A model generated the notes under the pieces. The model was given only the letters and a program-made list of their open reading frames with translations, did no database searches and was not told where the DNA came from. A DNA stretch of 64,000 nt from Mesorhizobium mediterraneum (lineage in GTDB: Bacteria; Pseudomonadota; Alphaproteobacteria; Rhizobiales; Rhizobiaceae). Every line of letters starts with the position of its first letter. Positions within the stretch are counted from its first letter, which is position 1. This document shows, one piece after another, positions 1-9,900 of the stretch. The translations under genes were made by a program, and so were the position numbers. The DNA lies in NCBI RefSeq assembly GCF_002284565.1, contig NZ_NPKI01000007.1, positions 1-64,000 of the forward strand. Reading direction: 5' to 3'.

Positions 1-2
1 CG

Positions 3-722
3 ACCTTCTATCTCGTGATCCATCAGCGATACGCCTTCGTGAGCCGTCGCGATCAGCGTATGCGTTCGTTCGCTTCGCTGTTCGCCCACATGACACGATC
101 GCGGGTCACGGCACTCAGGCTCTTTCTCGACAATGCAGGGCTTGCGAAGCCCCCTAGTGAGGAAATGTTAAAGGCGGCGCGCGGTGCGGCAAATGAGCTG
201 GAGGCCATCAACGACAGCTTGCTCAAGATCGCCTATTCCGAGCGCGACCCGCGTTCCGCACCATTGGGCCAGATTCTGCGAAATGTCGCCAAGGCTCGCA
301 AAGGGCTCGTGAAGCTGGAAATTGTCGTTGAGACCGTCAATCTTCCGGTACCCGAAACGCAATTCCAATTGCTGGTCAACGAGCTCATCCAGAACGCCGA
401 AACGGCCGTCAACGGCCGTTTAAACCCCAAGATCGTCGTCCGCACCGACCTCAAACGCCGACGCATTCTCGGCGGCACGGATCTGTTGCTCGAGGTCGAA
501 GACAATGGTGCGGGCATGACCCCAGAAATCATGGAAAAAGCTACTGTCCCCTTCTTTTCGACCAAGGCCGGAAACCATGTCGGCCTCGGCCTAACCGCTT
601 GTGCACAGATGGTTGCTACCCTCAAAGGCAAGCTCACTATCGACAGCAAGCCCGACGCAGGTACCGTCGTTAAAGTCCGTGTGCCGGTTCAGCCAGCCGC
701 GGTGACGGGCGAGAACTCCTAA
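3..722 (+). CDS. Sensor histidine kinase, C-terminal part (5' end outside window)
   Basis: The reading frame is open to the first base of the window, so this is the 3' part of a longer gene; a GTG at 15 is not convincing as the start. The visible part has a dimerisation-like helical region, then a GHKL ATPase domain: an N-box around LVNELIQNAE, a G1 box VEDNGAGM and a G2-like GLGLTACAQM. These bind ATP in two-component kinases, which autophosphorylate a histidine and pass the phosphate to a response regulator. The sensing region, the H-box and any partner regulator lie outside. The stop codon TAA overlaps the end of the convergent gene at 719. Confidence 0.8.
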   Translation, partial: TFYLVIHQRYAFVSRRDQRMRSFASLFAHMTRSRVTALRLFLDNAGLAKPPSEEMLKAARGAANELEAINDSLLKIAYSERDPRSAPLGQILRNVAKARKGLVKLEIVVETVNLPVPETQFQLLVNELIQNAETAVNGRLNPKIVVRTDLKRRRILGGTDLLLEVEDNGAGMTPEIMEKATVPFFSTKAGNHVGLGLTACAQMVATLKGKLTIDSKPDAGTVVKVRVPVQPAAVTGENS

Positions 723-1063
723 CCCGTGCCATCGAACGGTGCGGCTGTTTCCATAACCCTCACCATCTCCCCATCTTCCAGCCGCAACCGCGTCGCAATC
801 AGGAACGCAGCGATGTAGACCAGCTTCCCGATCGATTCCTCATATTCGACTGGCTGGTACTCCATCACCTCGCGTCGCGCCGTGGCCTCTTCTGTCGCGA
901 CGGCCGACACCGCGATCGCATAGGCAACATCGCTAACGACGCCGGCCGCCCGCCGCCGGTCCCACTCCATCAAGGCATCACTCGCAGCTCTTTGCGCCGC
1001 CATATGGCGTTCCGTCACATCGGCAAGACGCAACCCTGTGCCGCTAATCCTCGCTTCGATCAT
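719..1063 (-). CDS. Hypothetical protein, paralogue of the gene at 63790-64000
   Basis: A 114-residue protein of no family known to me, predicted mostly helical. ATG at 1063 is preferred over an upstream GTG at 1096 because a GGAG lies about 11 bases before it. The C-terminal half (core ESIGKLVYIAA, ending in AAPFDGTG) closely resembles the partial protein at the right edge of the window, so the gene is duplicated. It follows a long structured leader of the same family as those before the genes at 16109 and 29314. It is convergent with the kinase gene and overlaps its stop codon. Confidence 0.65.
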   Translation of the reverse strand: MIEARISGTGLRLADVTERHMAAQRAASDALMEWDRRRAAGVVSDVAYAIAVSAVATEEATARREVMEYQPVEYEESIGKLVYIAAFLIATRLRLEDGEMVRVMETAAPFDGTG

Positions 1064-1333
1064 CGCCGCACCAGCTCCCTTAAAAAGCGGCCGCACCCTC
1101 TTTTTTCCTTCCGAATGGAAGGCAGGGCAGGCCTCCTCCTGCCCCTGCCTGTCCGGCGAGGACCGGGAGAACGGGGGACAAGCTGAAAACCGGAAGGGGG
1201 ATCGCCCACCCGAAGGGCGGGCCGGAGTCCGCGGAGCGGATTCCGGCCGGTGCTGCAGGCCGTAGGCCGAAGCATGGGGAAAGCCGGTTTTCTGCTTGTG
1301 GGGGAGAGAGGGCAGAGCCCTTTCTTCCCTCTC
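1064..1333 (-). promoter_or_regulatory. Structured GC-rich leader, copy A
   Basis: Read on the minus strand, this stretch aligns with the leaders at 15828-16108 and 29024-29313. It starts with a hairpin-forming purine/pyrimidine segment, then has two complementary arms (plus-strand 1284-1299 and 1178-1193, 15 of 16 pairs) separated by 90 bases, then GC hairpins, and ends at the start codon at 1063. The arm sequences differ from the other copies but still pair. This is a diverged third copy of a conserved leader. Function is unknown: structured 5' UTR or single-strand promoter. Confidence 0.6.
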
Positions 1334-1490
1334 AGTGACTTGAATGTGGTTGAAAAATTTCGATCAGGTGCACGAGGGGCAAACGTGCGACTGCTTACAT
1401 TTGGTAATTTCTTGTCACTGTGGCGCGCTTCTTCTCATGCCGATTCTGTCGCCAACGATAAATATGGCGACCTATTCGACTTTGTATGGT

Positions 1491-2144
1491 CTAGGTTGCA
1501 TTTCCGCCGACTGTTGCACGCGAGCCGCCTTTTGAACGTTGATGCTCCGCCCAAACGCGTTTGACCTGGCTTTCGCTGCATCCTGCGAGTCTAGCGGTGC
1601 GAGCGATGCTGTTTCCGCCCGTTCTCAGGGCGACGATTCTTTCGTGTGTCGCCGCATCCGCCTGTCTGCCGGCGTATTTGCCGTTGGTCCTTGCTCGATC
1701 GATGCCCTGGCGCTGGCGCTCACGCCGATCCTCGAAATCGTCGCGAGCGACCTGCAGGGCGAGTTTCAGCAACATCTCTTGCACCGACTCAAGGACGATC
1801 TTCGCGACACCCTCAGCGTCGGCCGCGATATCGCTCAGATCGACAATGCCGGGCACGGCAAGCCGTGCGCCCTTCGCGCGGATCGTGGCAACGAGCTTTT
1901 CGGCTTCTGGCAACGGCAGGCGGCTAATGCGGTCGATCTTCTCCGCAATGACGACCTCGTCCGGCTGGAGGTCAGAGATGAGGCGCAGCAGCTCCGGCCG
2001 ATCGGCGCGAGCACCCGACGCCTTTTCGCGGTAGACGCCGGCGATGTAATATCCGGCCGCTTTGGCTTGGCCTACCATCGCCTCTTGGCGAGCCAGGTCC
2101 TGTTCTTCGGTGCTGACCCGCAAATAGATACGCGCGACGCGCAA
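1491..2144 (-). CDS. Serine recombinase / resolvase
   Basis: A 217-residue small serine recombinase. The N-terminal catalytic domain has YLRVSTEEQ with the nucleophilic serine near residue 11, and EKIDRISRL matches the conserved catalytic-helix region. The C-terminal region (about 165-205, IVALRTGGNSIARTARLAGC) is a resolvase helix-turn-helix. Such enzymes resolve cointegrates or invert DNA at short res/dif-like sites. It stands beside the defence cassette at 3.0-12.8 kb and could have helped mobilise it. A 249-bp gene lies just upstream on the same strand, 19 bases away. Confidence 0.88.
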   Translation of the reverse strand: MRVARIYLRVSTEEQDLARQEAMVGQAKAAGYYIAGVYREKASGARADRPELLRLISDLQPDEVVIAEKIDRISRLPLPEAEKLVATIRAKGARLAVPGIVDLSDIAADAEGVAKIVLESVQEMLLKLALQVARDDFEDRRERQRQGIDRARTNGKYAGRQADAATHERIVALRTGGNSIARTARLAGCSESQVKRVWAEHQRSKGGSRATVGGNAT

Positions 2145-2163
2145 ACCGGGGATCTCTCGCTAT

Positions 2164-2412
2164 TCATGCCTTACCCGCGACGTGCTCGTCTTCGTATTCC
2201 AGCACGCGCGCTGCTTCGGGAATCAGGGCCAGCCACTGCGGGCCGACGCGCTCGATCGCCTCGGCGAGCGTGTAGTTCATTTCGCCCAGCCAGTCGGGCC
2301 GGTTGAGCACCAGGGCGGCGGCCAACTTCTCGCCGGTGGACAAGACTCCAAACCCGCCGTGCTTGGCGTCGCGAGCTTTGGTGATGATGTGCTGCAATTC
2401 GCGGTCGGTCAC
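2164..2412 (-). CDS. Hypothetical protein upstream of the recombinase
   Basis: A soluble 82-residue protein that I do not recognise. GTG at 2412 is preferred because a GAGGGG ribosome-binding site lies about 7 bases before it; an ATG at 2448 would add 12 poorly supported residues. It probably shares a transcript with the recombinase gene downstream. The sequence (RDAKHGGFGVLSTGEKLAAALVLN) suggests a small helical plasmid protein. Confidence 0.6.
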   Translation of the reverse strand: MTDRELQHIITKARDAKHGGFGVLSTGEKLAAALVLNRPDWLGEMNYTLAEAIERVGPQWLALIPEAARVLEYEDEHVAGKA

Positions 2413-3041
2413 GGATCGTCCCCTCTGGCCAATTTGAGTATACCTCAATGCGCGTAGCTTACGGGCCTAGCTCATTAATTGAAAGAGCGAGTCTATTTGG
2501 CCATGCGCCAAAAGACCACCCATTTGGGCCGGCGTTGTGGATTTTCTGACGCCAGGGGATGATTAGATCAGGCTGCAGCTCCAAGAAAGGGTCAGCGCTG
2601 CCCTACAGGCACGGCCAACGACAGATTCGGCAGCAGAAGGTAGATTCTTCAGGATAAGTCACAAAGCCCCCAATTTGCGAGTTGGACTTCGTCGGTTGCG
2701 ATCTTCCCGTGCGCCGGAAGCCGTGACGAGTTTTCTAAATGTGCGCTGGCCAAAGCCTTCGCAAAGGGGAGCTGCCGGCAGGTCACACGCCTCTATCGCT
2801 ACCAGAAGATTCCCGAAGAGCGTTGATGGCTTCGCGGATCGGGATGGTGCCTCGCGTGCAGCTAACCTGGACGCGGCGCGCCTAGCCGCACTAATAATTC
2901 CAGTAAATTGCCGGGTAAGATGCTCGTGCGGAACCGCTATTTGCGAAAACGCGCATCTGTTATTCGCACTCACGCGCAAACCCGCTGACTTCCCAAAGAA
3001 TCCACTTGGCGATTTGATGAGTTCTTCCTACAACTAGGAAT
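2413..3041. other. Intergenic region between recombinase unit and defence cassette
   Basis: About 630 bases without a convincing gene. Overlapping frames of about 106-120 codons exist on both strands between 2659 and 3037, but neither has a recognisable domain or ribosome-binding site, so they may be decayed sequence. The last 60 bases, which are more AT-rich, probably hold the promoter of the HTH-led cassette at 3042. Recombinase sites could lie here, but I see no clear long inverted repeat. Confidence 0.4.
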
Positions 3042-3281
3042 ATGGATGGGGGGCGCAATCTGCTAGACGCTGTCGGACCGGCGCTTTACGGCGCGCGGTG
3101 GCAGAGTCCGCTTGCGCGCGATCTTGGCGTCACAGACCGGACTATGCGGAACTGGGTCGCGCAAAAGCACGAGGTTCCGGACCACGTTCCCCGTCAGCTT
3201 CATCGTCTGCTGCTCGAGCGCGGCAGCGCAGTACAATCCACGATTGCGCTCGTCGAGCGCCACCTCCACAGGGCCGAATGA
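3042..3281 (+). CDS. Small helix-turn-helix protein leading the defence cassette
   Basis: A 79-residue protein. LARDLGVTDRTMRNWVAQ near residues 24-41 looks like a helix-turn-helix recognition unit. Its stop codon overlaps the ATG of the DUF499 gene (ATGA), so the two are translationally coupled and it is the first gene of the cassette. It is probably an autoregulator that keeps the defence genes low. The family is not identified; the HTH call rests on pattern and position. Confidence 0.65.
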   Translation: MDGGRNLLDAVGPALYGARWQSPLARDLGVTDRTMRNWVAQKHEVPDHVPRQLHRLLLERGSAVQSTIALVERHLHRAE

Positions 3282-6200
3282 TGCTTCAGACGATTGTAGA
3301 CGCGTGCGAGTTCAAGCAGGACGCGCTGGAATACGCTCTATCCAAGCAGGTTGAGGATCTCGGCGACCTCGCCGAACACAGTGAGGCCGACGCTCGCAAC
3401 TTTTTTGAGAGAACCTACGTTACCGACGGCATGGCGCAATTGCTCAGGCATGGTCTGCGGCGCCTGTCTGGAGGCAATGACCAAGCCACCTTCGAGCTGC
3501 GCCAGGCGATGGGTGGCGGTAAGACGCACTCCATGCTGGCGCTGGGCTACCTTGCGGCGCACCCGAGCGTTACCGGCGCAGTCAGCGCACGCATCACGGA
3601 AGGCTTCACGCCGCGACCGGCCAAGGTCGTCGTGATAAGCGGCCGCAATATTGACCACGATAAATTCCTGTGGGGGTCTATTGCCGAGCAGCTAGCCAAG
3701 GGCGATGAGTTCGCACGCTTTTGGAGCAACGGGGCTCGTGCGCCCAACGAAGGCGATTGGATCAACCTGATCGGCGACGCGCCCGTCCTGATCTTGATCG
3801 ACGAACTCCCTCCTTATCTTGATAAGGCGGTCACCATCACAGTCGGGTCCGGCACGCTTGGGGACGTCACGTCGGCGGCGATCTCCAACCTCTTGTCAGC
3901 AGCAATAAAGCTTCCCCGCGTCTGCATTGTGCTGTCGACGCTCGTCGGCCAGTACAAGTCAAGCGCCGAGCTTTCGCGCATTATGTCCCAGATTACCAAC
4001 GAGGCGCGCCGGCAGGCGAAGCCGATCACCCCCGTCGAGCTTGGCTCCGACGAAATCTATCATATTCTTCGCAAGCGCCTTTTGGCGCGCGAGCCCGCGC
4101 CCGCCGTCATAGAGAGTGTCGCCGACGCCTACGGGCGTGTGCTCGCGGACGCGGTGCGATCAAAAACGCTGGAGCGCGCGGCAGAGAAGATCGCGGACGA
4201 GGTCGCAGCCACCTATCCCTTCCATCCGAGCCTCAAAACCGTGGTCGCGACCTTTAAGGACAACGAGGGCTTCCGGCAGACGCGCGGCCTCATGACGATC
4301 GCTGCGCTCATGATCCGCTCTGTCCAGAAGCGGAAGACAAACGACGTGTATCTGATCGGTCCGCAGCACCTAGACCTTGCCGACCGTGGCATCCGAGACA
4401 TGGTAAACAATATCTACGACCTGGACGCGGCTATTACCGTTGATGTGGTAGATACCGGGTCGAGTGACGCACACGCCGAGCTGATCGACGCTGATGCTGG
4501 GAATGATGCCGCCAGCCAGGCCGCCCGGTTGATCCTGATGGCATCGCTCGCCGAGTCCTCGGACGCGGTAAAGGGACTTCAGCCCGCGGACATTCTCTCT
4601 TTTTTGGTAGCTCCGCTGCGCGAAGAGAACGACTTCGTCGCCGCACTCGAGAATCTAACTTCCAAGTGTTGGTATCTGCATAAGCGAGACAATGGTTCAT
4701 GGTACTTTTCGAAGAACGAAAACCTAACCAAGAAGATCGAGAACATGGCGCGCAACGCGCCGCCTCACAAAATCGAGCAAGACCTCGCCCGCAGGCTTGA
4801 GGAGATATTCACCGCCCGCCGTCGGACTGCCTACACACGTGTGCTCGCCATGCCAAAAATGGACGAGATTAATACCCGCGGCGACCGCGCTCTGATCGTC
4901 CTCTCGCCTGACGCGAAGATGCCGCCGGATAAGGCGCGCAAACTCTTCGAGCTCACCAAGGACAGGAACAATTTTGGCATCGTCAGCGGTGAGGGGTTGG
5001 ACCTCGCCTCCGTTGAGGAGAAGCTCAGGATCGCCTATGCAATTGCTCGCGTCCTTGACCAGGAAGGCCCCGGAAGTCCGAATAGGCCTGACCTCGAGAA
5101 TCGTGCATCGGATGCCGAGCTTGACGTCTATCAGACCATCGCTTCTACACTGAACAAGATCTGGTATCCAGGACGCGACTCCAGCGGCGAATGCCTGCTC
5201 GGCGCCACCTTGAAGCTAGACAATTTCCGCCTCAATGGAGCCGCCGGCTACGATGGCGAGACCGCGGTAGAAAATGCCCTTACTGCCACTGGCAGTAAGA
5301 AGCTCGTGACCGACATCGAAATGAATTACGAGATGCTCGTCGAGCGTGCCGAAGATATACTTTGGCCGCCGCACACCCGCACGACGCTTTGGGGCGACAT
5401 TCAAGACAGGGCGATGAGTAACGTCCGGTGGCTCTGGTTGCCCCGAACTGGCCTCGAGGAGCTACGCCGCCTCGCGATCTCGCGGCAACGCTGGCGGGGC
5501 ACCGACACCGGCAGCATCGAGAAAGGGCCGTTTCCCAAGGAGAAGACCAGCGTCGGCGTCATTGAGGCGGCCTACGACGAGCAGACCGGAATCGCCACGA
5601 TCAACGTGCTGGCGAAGAATGCTGGGCGACGCGGTCGCATCTACTGGTCGACCTCTCCAGACGTCTCCACGTCCTCGCAACGTCTGGATGAGCCGAGGTT
5701 TGAGACCGCAGAGATGCGCATCTACTTCCTGGCAGTGGACCCCGAGGGCGATCACGAGACCGGCGGAGCCTTCGCCTGGACGAACAAGCTTAATCTCACC
5801 CATAATCCCAAGCCGGCGGGTACGGGCTACGAGGTGACGCTATCGGTCGTCCCATCCGGAGAGATCCGATGGAACACGGACGCCACCGTCGCGAGAGAGG
5901 GCAAACTCTATGGTGGGCCGATCCGTCTTGATGGGGAAAAGGACGTTGTCATCTACGCCTATGCTGAGGCCGCCGGTGTCAGCACGACGAAGGAGTTCAA
6001 GATCCCGCGTCGCGAGGGCGATGGGGCGAAGATCGACCGCGAACGACCGGCGCGAGCCAAAAAAGCAGTGCAAGTCACGACAACGGACAAGGTTTTCGCT
6101 GTCATAACCAAGGGCAAGGAGGCCCGCGTCCGCTTCCGCAACGTGCTGGTCACGGTCGGCTCAGGAAGCAGGAATGTCAGCACGCACTTTGGCTCGGAGG

Positions 6201-6382
6201 TTGACGTCACCGCCGAGGCAATTGAGCGCATCACCAAATACGCGCGGACAGAACTCGGAGATGACAACGCGGACGTGACAATCAGTTGGAAGAGTGCCGA
6301 CGTCGACCGTGCGGCCGACCTCGACGATCTCATGGCAGCCATCAGTGAAACGCTCACCATAGGCGAAATCGAACAGAGCTGA
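3278..6382 (+). CDS. DUF499 AAA+ ATPase of a predicted anti-phage system
   Basis: The protein is about 1034 residues, starting at the ATG overlapping the previous stop; an open frame upstream to 3098 is only the shadow of the HTH gene. It has a Walker A motif GGGKTHSM near residue 79 and a Walker B-like LILIDELPPYL near 172, both typical of DUF499 ATPases. DUF499 proteins recur in defence islands with DUF1156 methyltransferases and DUF3780 proteins, which is exactly the context here. The ATPase probably powers sensing or remodelling of invading DNA within a complex with its neighbours. The C-terminal third has beta-rich repeats of unknown role. Confidence 0.9.
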   Translation: MMLQTIVDACEFKQDALEYALSKQVEDLGDLAEHSEADARNFFERTYVTDGMAQLLRHGLRRLSGGNDQATFELRQAMGGGKTHSMLALGYLAAHPSVTGAVSARITEGFTPRPAKVVVISGRNIDHDKFLWGSIAEQLAKGDEFARFWSNGARAPNEGDWINLIGDAPVLILIDELPPYLDKAVTITVGSGTLGDVTSAAISNLLSAAIKLPRVCIVLSTLVGQYKSSAELSRIMSQITNEARRQAKPITPVELGSDEIYHILRKRLLAREPAPAVIESVADAYGRVLADAVRSKTLERAAEKIADEVAATYPFHPSLKTVVATFKDNEGFRQTRGLMTIAALMIRSVQKRKTNDVYLIGPQHLDLADRGIRDMVNNIYDLDAAITVDVVDTGSSDAHAELIDADAGNDAASQAARLILMASLAESSDAVKGLQPADILSFLVAPLREENDFVAALENLTSKCWYLHKRDNGSWYFSKNENLTKKIENMARNAPPHKIEQDLARRLEEIFTARRRTAYTRVLAMPKMDEINTRGDRALIVLSPDAKMPPDKARKLFELTKDRNNFGIVSGEGLDLASVEEKLRIAYAIARVLDQEGPGSPNRPDLENRASDAELDVYQTIASTLNKIWYPGRDSSGECLLGATLKLDNFRLNGAAGYDGETAVENALTATGSKKLVTDIEMNYEMLVERAEDILWPPHTRTTLWGDIQDRAMSNVRWLWLPRTGLEELRRLAISRQRWRGTDTGSIEKGPFPKEKTSVGVIEAAYDEQTGIATINVLAKNAGRRGRIYWSTSPDVSTSSQRLDEPRFETAEMRIYFLAVDPEGDHETGGAFAWTNKLNLTHNPKPAGTGYEVTLSVVPSGEIRWNTDATVAREGKLYGGPIRLDGEKDVVIYAYAEAAGVSTTKEFKIPRREGDGAKIDRERPARAKKAVQVTTTDKVFAVITKGKEARVRFRNVLVTVGSGSRNVSTHFGSEVDVTAEAIERITKYARTELGDDNADVTISWKSADVDRAADLDDLMAAISETLTIGEIEQS

Positions 6383-6419
6383 GAGAATCCGGACAGGATG
6401 GCCCGCACAAGGAATAGAG

Positions 6420-6974
6420 ATGTCAAGCAGACCCACTGCCGGATTCGGCGTGCCGGAGAATGAAATCGATCCGCAACACTTCATCGTGCGGATCAGCCCA
6501 TCTGGGCGCGAGCTGGTTACCGTCATCGAAGACTACGGCATCTCCGGCCCCAAGTTTGACTCCGAGGAGAACGGGCCAGTCGACCAAGTACTACGCTGCC
6601 GGGTGGACCCGCGACGTTGGAGGATGGTCGCTACACCGCTCAGAAACGCATTCAACGAACGTCTGAAGAGCCGAAAATTGCGGTCGGGTCGGTGGGAGGC
6701 CGGCGATAACCGGGTTCACCGCTTGCTCGGACGCGAGATGTGCGTGCTGCTTTGGGCGATCGATGAGTGCGACGAGAGCTTGGTTCCGGCGGCGGTGAAT
6801 GCCTGGACAGGTCTGCGTCCAGAGGAACGCTGGTGGCTCTATGCGATGGCTGCCCACAATTCGGGCAAGGCCGACGAATATAACCGGGGTTGGCGCAAGG
6901 CGATCCGCTACGGACTTACAGAAGGTGCGGCGCTGCCGGACGCGTACCGGCCGACGCTGCTGGAAGGGCTCTGA
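6420..6974 (+). CDS. DUF3780 protein of the predicted anti-phage system
   Basis: A 184-residue protein resembling the DUF3780 family, with FGVPENEIDPQHFIVRISP at the N-terminus and a conserved GLRPEERWWLY segment near residues 130-140. The family has no established activity, but it is found almost only between DUF499 and DUF1156 genes in defence islands. Its stop overlaps the methyltransferase ATG by one base (TGATG), so the products are probably made together and may form one complex. Confidence 0.85.
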   Translation: MSSRPTAGFGVPENEIDPQHFIVRISPSGRELVTVIEDYGISGPKFDSEENGPVDQVLRCRVDPRRWRMVATPLRNAFNERLKSRKLRSGRWEAGDNRVHRLLGREMCVLLWAIDECDESLVPAAVNAWTGLRPEERWWLYAMAAHNSGKADEYNRGWRKAIRYGLTEGAALPDAYRPTLLEGL

Positions 6975-9900
6975 TGACAGTGACGACACTCGATAGGCGC
7001 GAGATCAAGGTGCGCACGCTGGCCGATGCCCCGGCTTTGATCGAACGGCTTTGGCCGGCTCAGAAGCTCTCCGCCGAAGCGAAAAAGGAACGCAAAGCAG
7101 GATCAGGTCAGACCCTTACGGCGCTGGGCTCGTACTGGAAGGGTCGCAAGCCGCTTGTGCTTGTCCGCGCCTGCATTTTGGGTAGCCTGCTTCCTGCTAC
7201 AGACAATCCGGAAGCAGACCTCAGGATTTTCGAGCGTCTCATGGCCATGGATGACCTCGCGTTCGGAATTCGCGACAACCGCACGAGCGTCCCGCAACTT
7301 GCGACGCTCGCTTTGAAGCAAGGTGTTCTTAAGGATCAGTTTGTCTGCAAAGACGGCTCGGCGATTCTCGCTGAACAGTCGGCTGCGGCATCGGAATTGT
7401 TACAGGATCACCAGTTCAGCGAACGGCTCCGGACAGCGATATGGAACCCCAAGATCACTGCAAAAGAGCGGATCCATATCAAGGCGATGCTGCTTTCCGC
7501 GGTGCCATACGAGGAGCGAGTGTCGCGATCGCTTCGACCCGAGGAGCTCGGCAGAGAGGACTACGCCGATATCTGGCGAGAAGTAAACGAGCATCTTGGC
7601 ACTAGCGCCAATAGCCATGCCGAGCTCGTTGAGCAGCTTGGCATCATGCGCTTTGGACGTAAGCCGAAGATTGCCGACACTTTCTCGGGTGGTGGTTCAA
7701 TCCCGTTCGAGGCCGCAAGGATGGGCTGCGATGTACATGCCTCAGACCTTAACCCTATCGCTTGCATGCTGACTTGGGGAGCGCTCAACATTATCGGCGC
7801 TTCGGCGGCCGGTCATGCCGAGATGAAGGCGACGCAAGCCGCGCTATCATCGCGTGTCGATCGCGAGATCACGATGCTCGCTATCGAGCACGACGAAGTC
7901 GGCAATCGCGCTAAGGCCTTTCTCTATTGTCTGGAGACGCGGTGCCCTTCATCCGGCTGGATGGTACCACTACTGCCGTCCCGGATCATCAGCAAGACGA
8001 GGAGTGTTGTAGTTCATCTTGTCCCCGATCGCGAGAACCGTCGCTACGAGATTGAAGTCGTGGACGGTGTAAGCACTGCTCAGATGAAGGCAGCGGAAAC
8101 AGGCACGCTCGTGGATGGATATCTGGTCCATAGCGTAGATGGGGAACTGCATCGCACATCCATCAAATCGATTCGAGGTGACCATCGGGCACCTGATGGA
8201 TCCAGCAAGAACCAGCTACGCCAGTGGGAAAAGGCAGACTTCATTCCTCGCGGCGACGATATTTTCCAAGAACGTCTCTACTGCATCCAGTGGATCATCG
8301 CCAAGACGGTCGGAAAACAGCGCTATGAGACCTTCTTTTCCTCAGTCAATGACTCCGATCTACTTCGCGAGAAGAAGGTGCAGTCGATCGTCCGCGAGAA
8401 CCTGGCGAAATGGCAAGAGGCAGGATGGGCTCCCGATATGCCGATCCTCGACGGCCGCGAGACTGAAGGTCCGATCAGGACCATGGGCTGGACCTACTGG
8501 CATCACTTTTTCAATCCACGACAGCTTCACATGCTGTCCTGCTTTCGACGTTTTGCGGATCCCGATGCACCGCACGAGGCCCTGCTGCTAGCCAAGCTCG
8601 CTGACCGCATGGCGCGTAACACACGTTGGGACGCTTCCGGCGAAAAGAGCCAAACTGTTTTCGATACGCAGGGCCTCAAGACGTTCTTTAACTACTCTTG
8701 CCGTGCCTTTCCCTATCTTCGGGACTTGGCCGAAGACCTCCCAAATCGTCATGCCCTTACCGGCCACGCCACGATCGAAACGCACCCGGCCGACGATGTT
8801 AGGGAGGTCGCGGATATCTTTATCACTGACCCGCCCTACGCGGATGCGGTGCACTACCACGAGATCACAGAGTTCTTCATCTCTTGGCTTAGGCGCAATC
8901 CGCCATCGCCATTCGACCAGTGGACGTGGGACTCCAGACGTCCACTCGCGATTAAGGGCGAAGGAGAAGATTTCCGCCGGGAGATGGTGGCCGCCTACGG
9001 GGCTATGGCAAATCACATGCCGGACAATGGCCTTCAGGTCGTTATGTTCACTCATCAGTCGGGTTCAGTCTGGGCAGATCTCGCACAGATATTCTGGGGG
9101 GCGGGGCTGCAAGTCCAGGCTGCGTGGTACATCGCCACTGAAACGACAAGCGAGCTCAGGAAAGGCGGCTACGTCCAGGGGACGGTGATTTTGGTACTGC
9201 GCAAGCGGCGTGGGTCAGTTTCCGGATACGAGGACGAAATTGTCCAAGACGTCCGAGCCGAGGTTGCACACCAGATAGACACACTCGTTGGCCTCAACCA
9301 GTCGCTGAAGGGCAACGGGCGCGTGGAGAACCTGTTCGAGGATGCCGACCTTCAGATGGCGGGCTATGCGGCCGCGCTACGTGTCCTAACCGGCTATACC
9401 AAGATCGACGGCCGCGACATGACGGTCGAGGCGGTGCGCCAGCGGCGAAAGGGCGAGGTAGGTGTCGTCGATCGGATGATCGAATACGCCGTCAGCGTCG
9501 CAAATGAGCATATGGTTCCCGATGGGATCAGTGCGCGCTTGTGGCAGCAGCTCAAAGGCCCTGAGCGCTTCTATCTCAAGATGGTGGGACTCGAAGCCGG
9601 AGGACACTCGAAGTTGGATAACTATCAGAATTTCCAACGCGCCTTCCGTGTGTCCGACTACAATCCCTTCATGGGCAATGTAAGACCGAATTCGGCTCGC
9701 CTAAAGCGTGCCATCGAGTTCGGGCCCCGCGCGGGTTTTGACATTCCCGACTTTGGTGACGGCGCGATTAGGGCCGTGCTGTTCGGTGTAGACGCGTTGG
9801 TTAGGGAGGTGGAACCGGAGATTGTTCTTGCACAGCTTCAGGACATCATGCCCGACTACTTTAGGCGTCGACAGGACATGATCGAGGTCGCCGAGTATTT

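Noticed and set aside
1250..1564. 104-codon frame after leader A
   Set aside because: It runs through the leader and an AT-rich stretch, with no recognisable protein features.
2659..3037. Overlapping frames of about 110 codons on both strands
   Set aside because: No domain, no ribosome-binding site and no neighbour coupling; GC-rich DNA gives such frames often.
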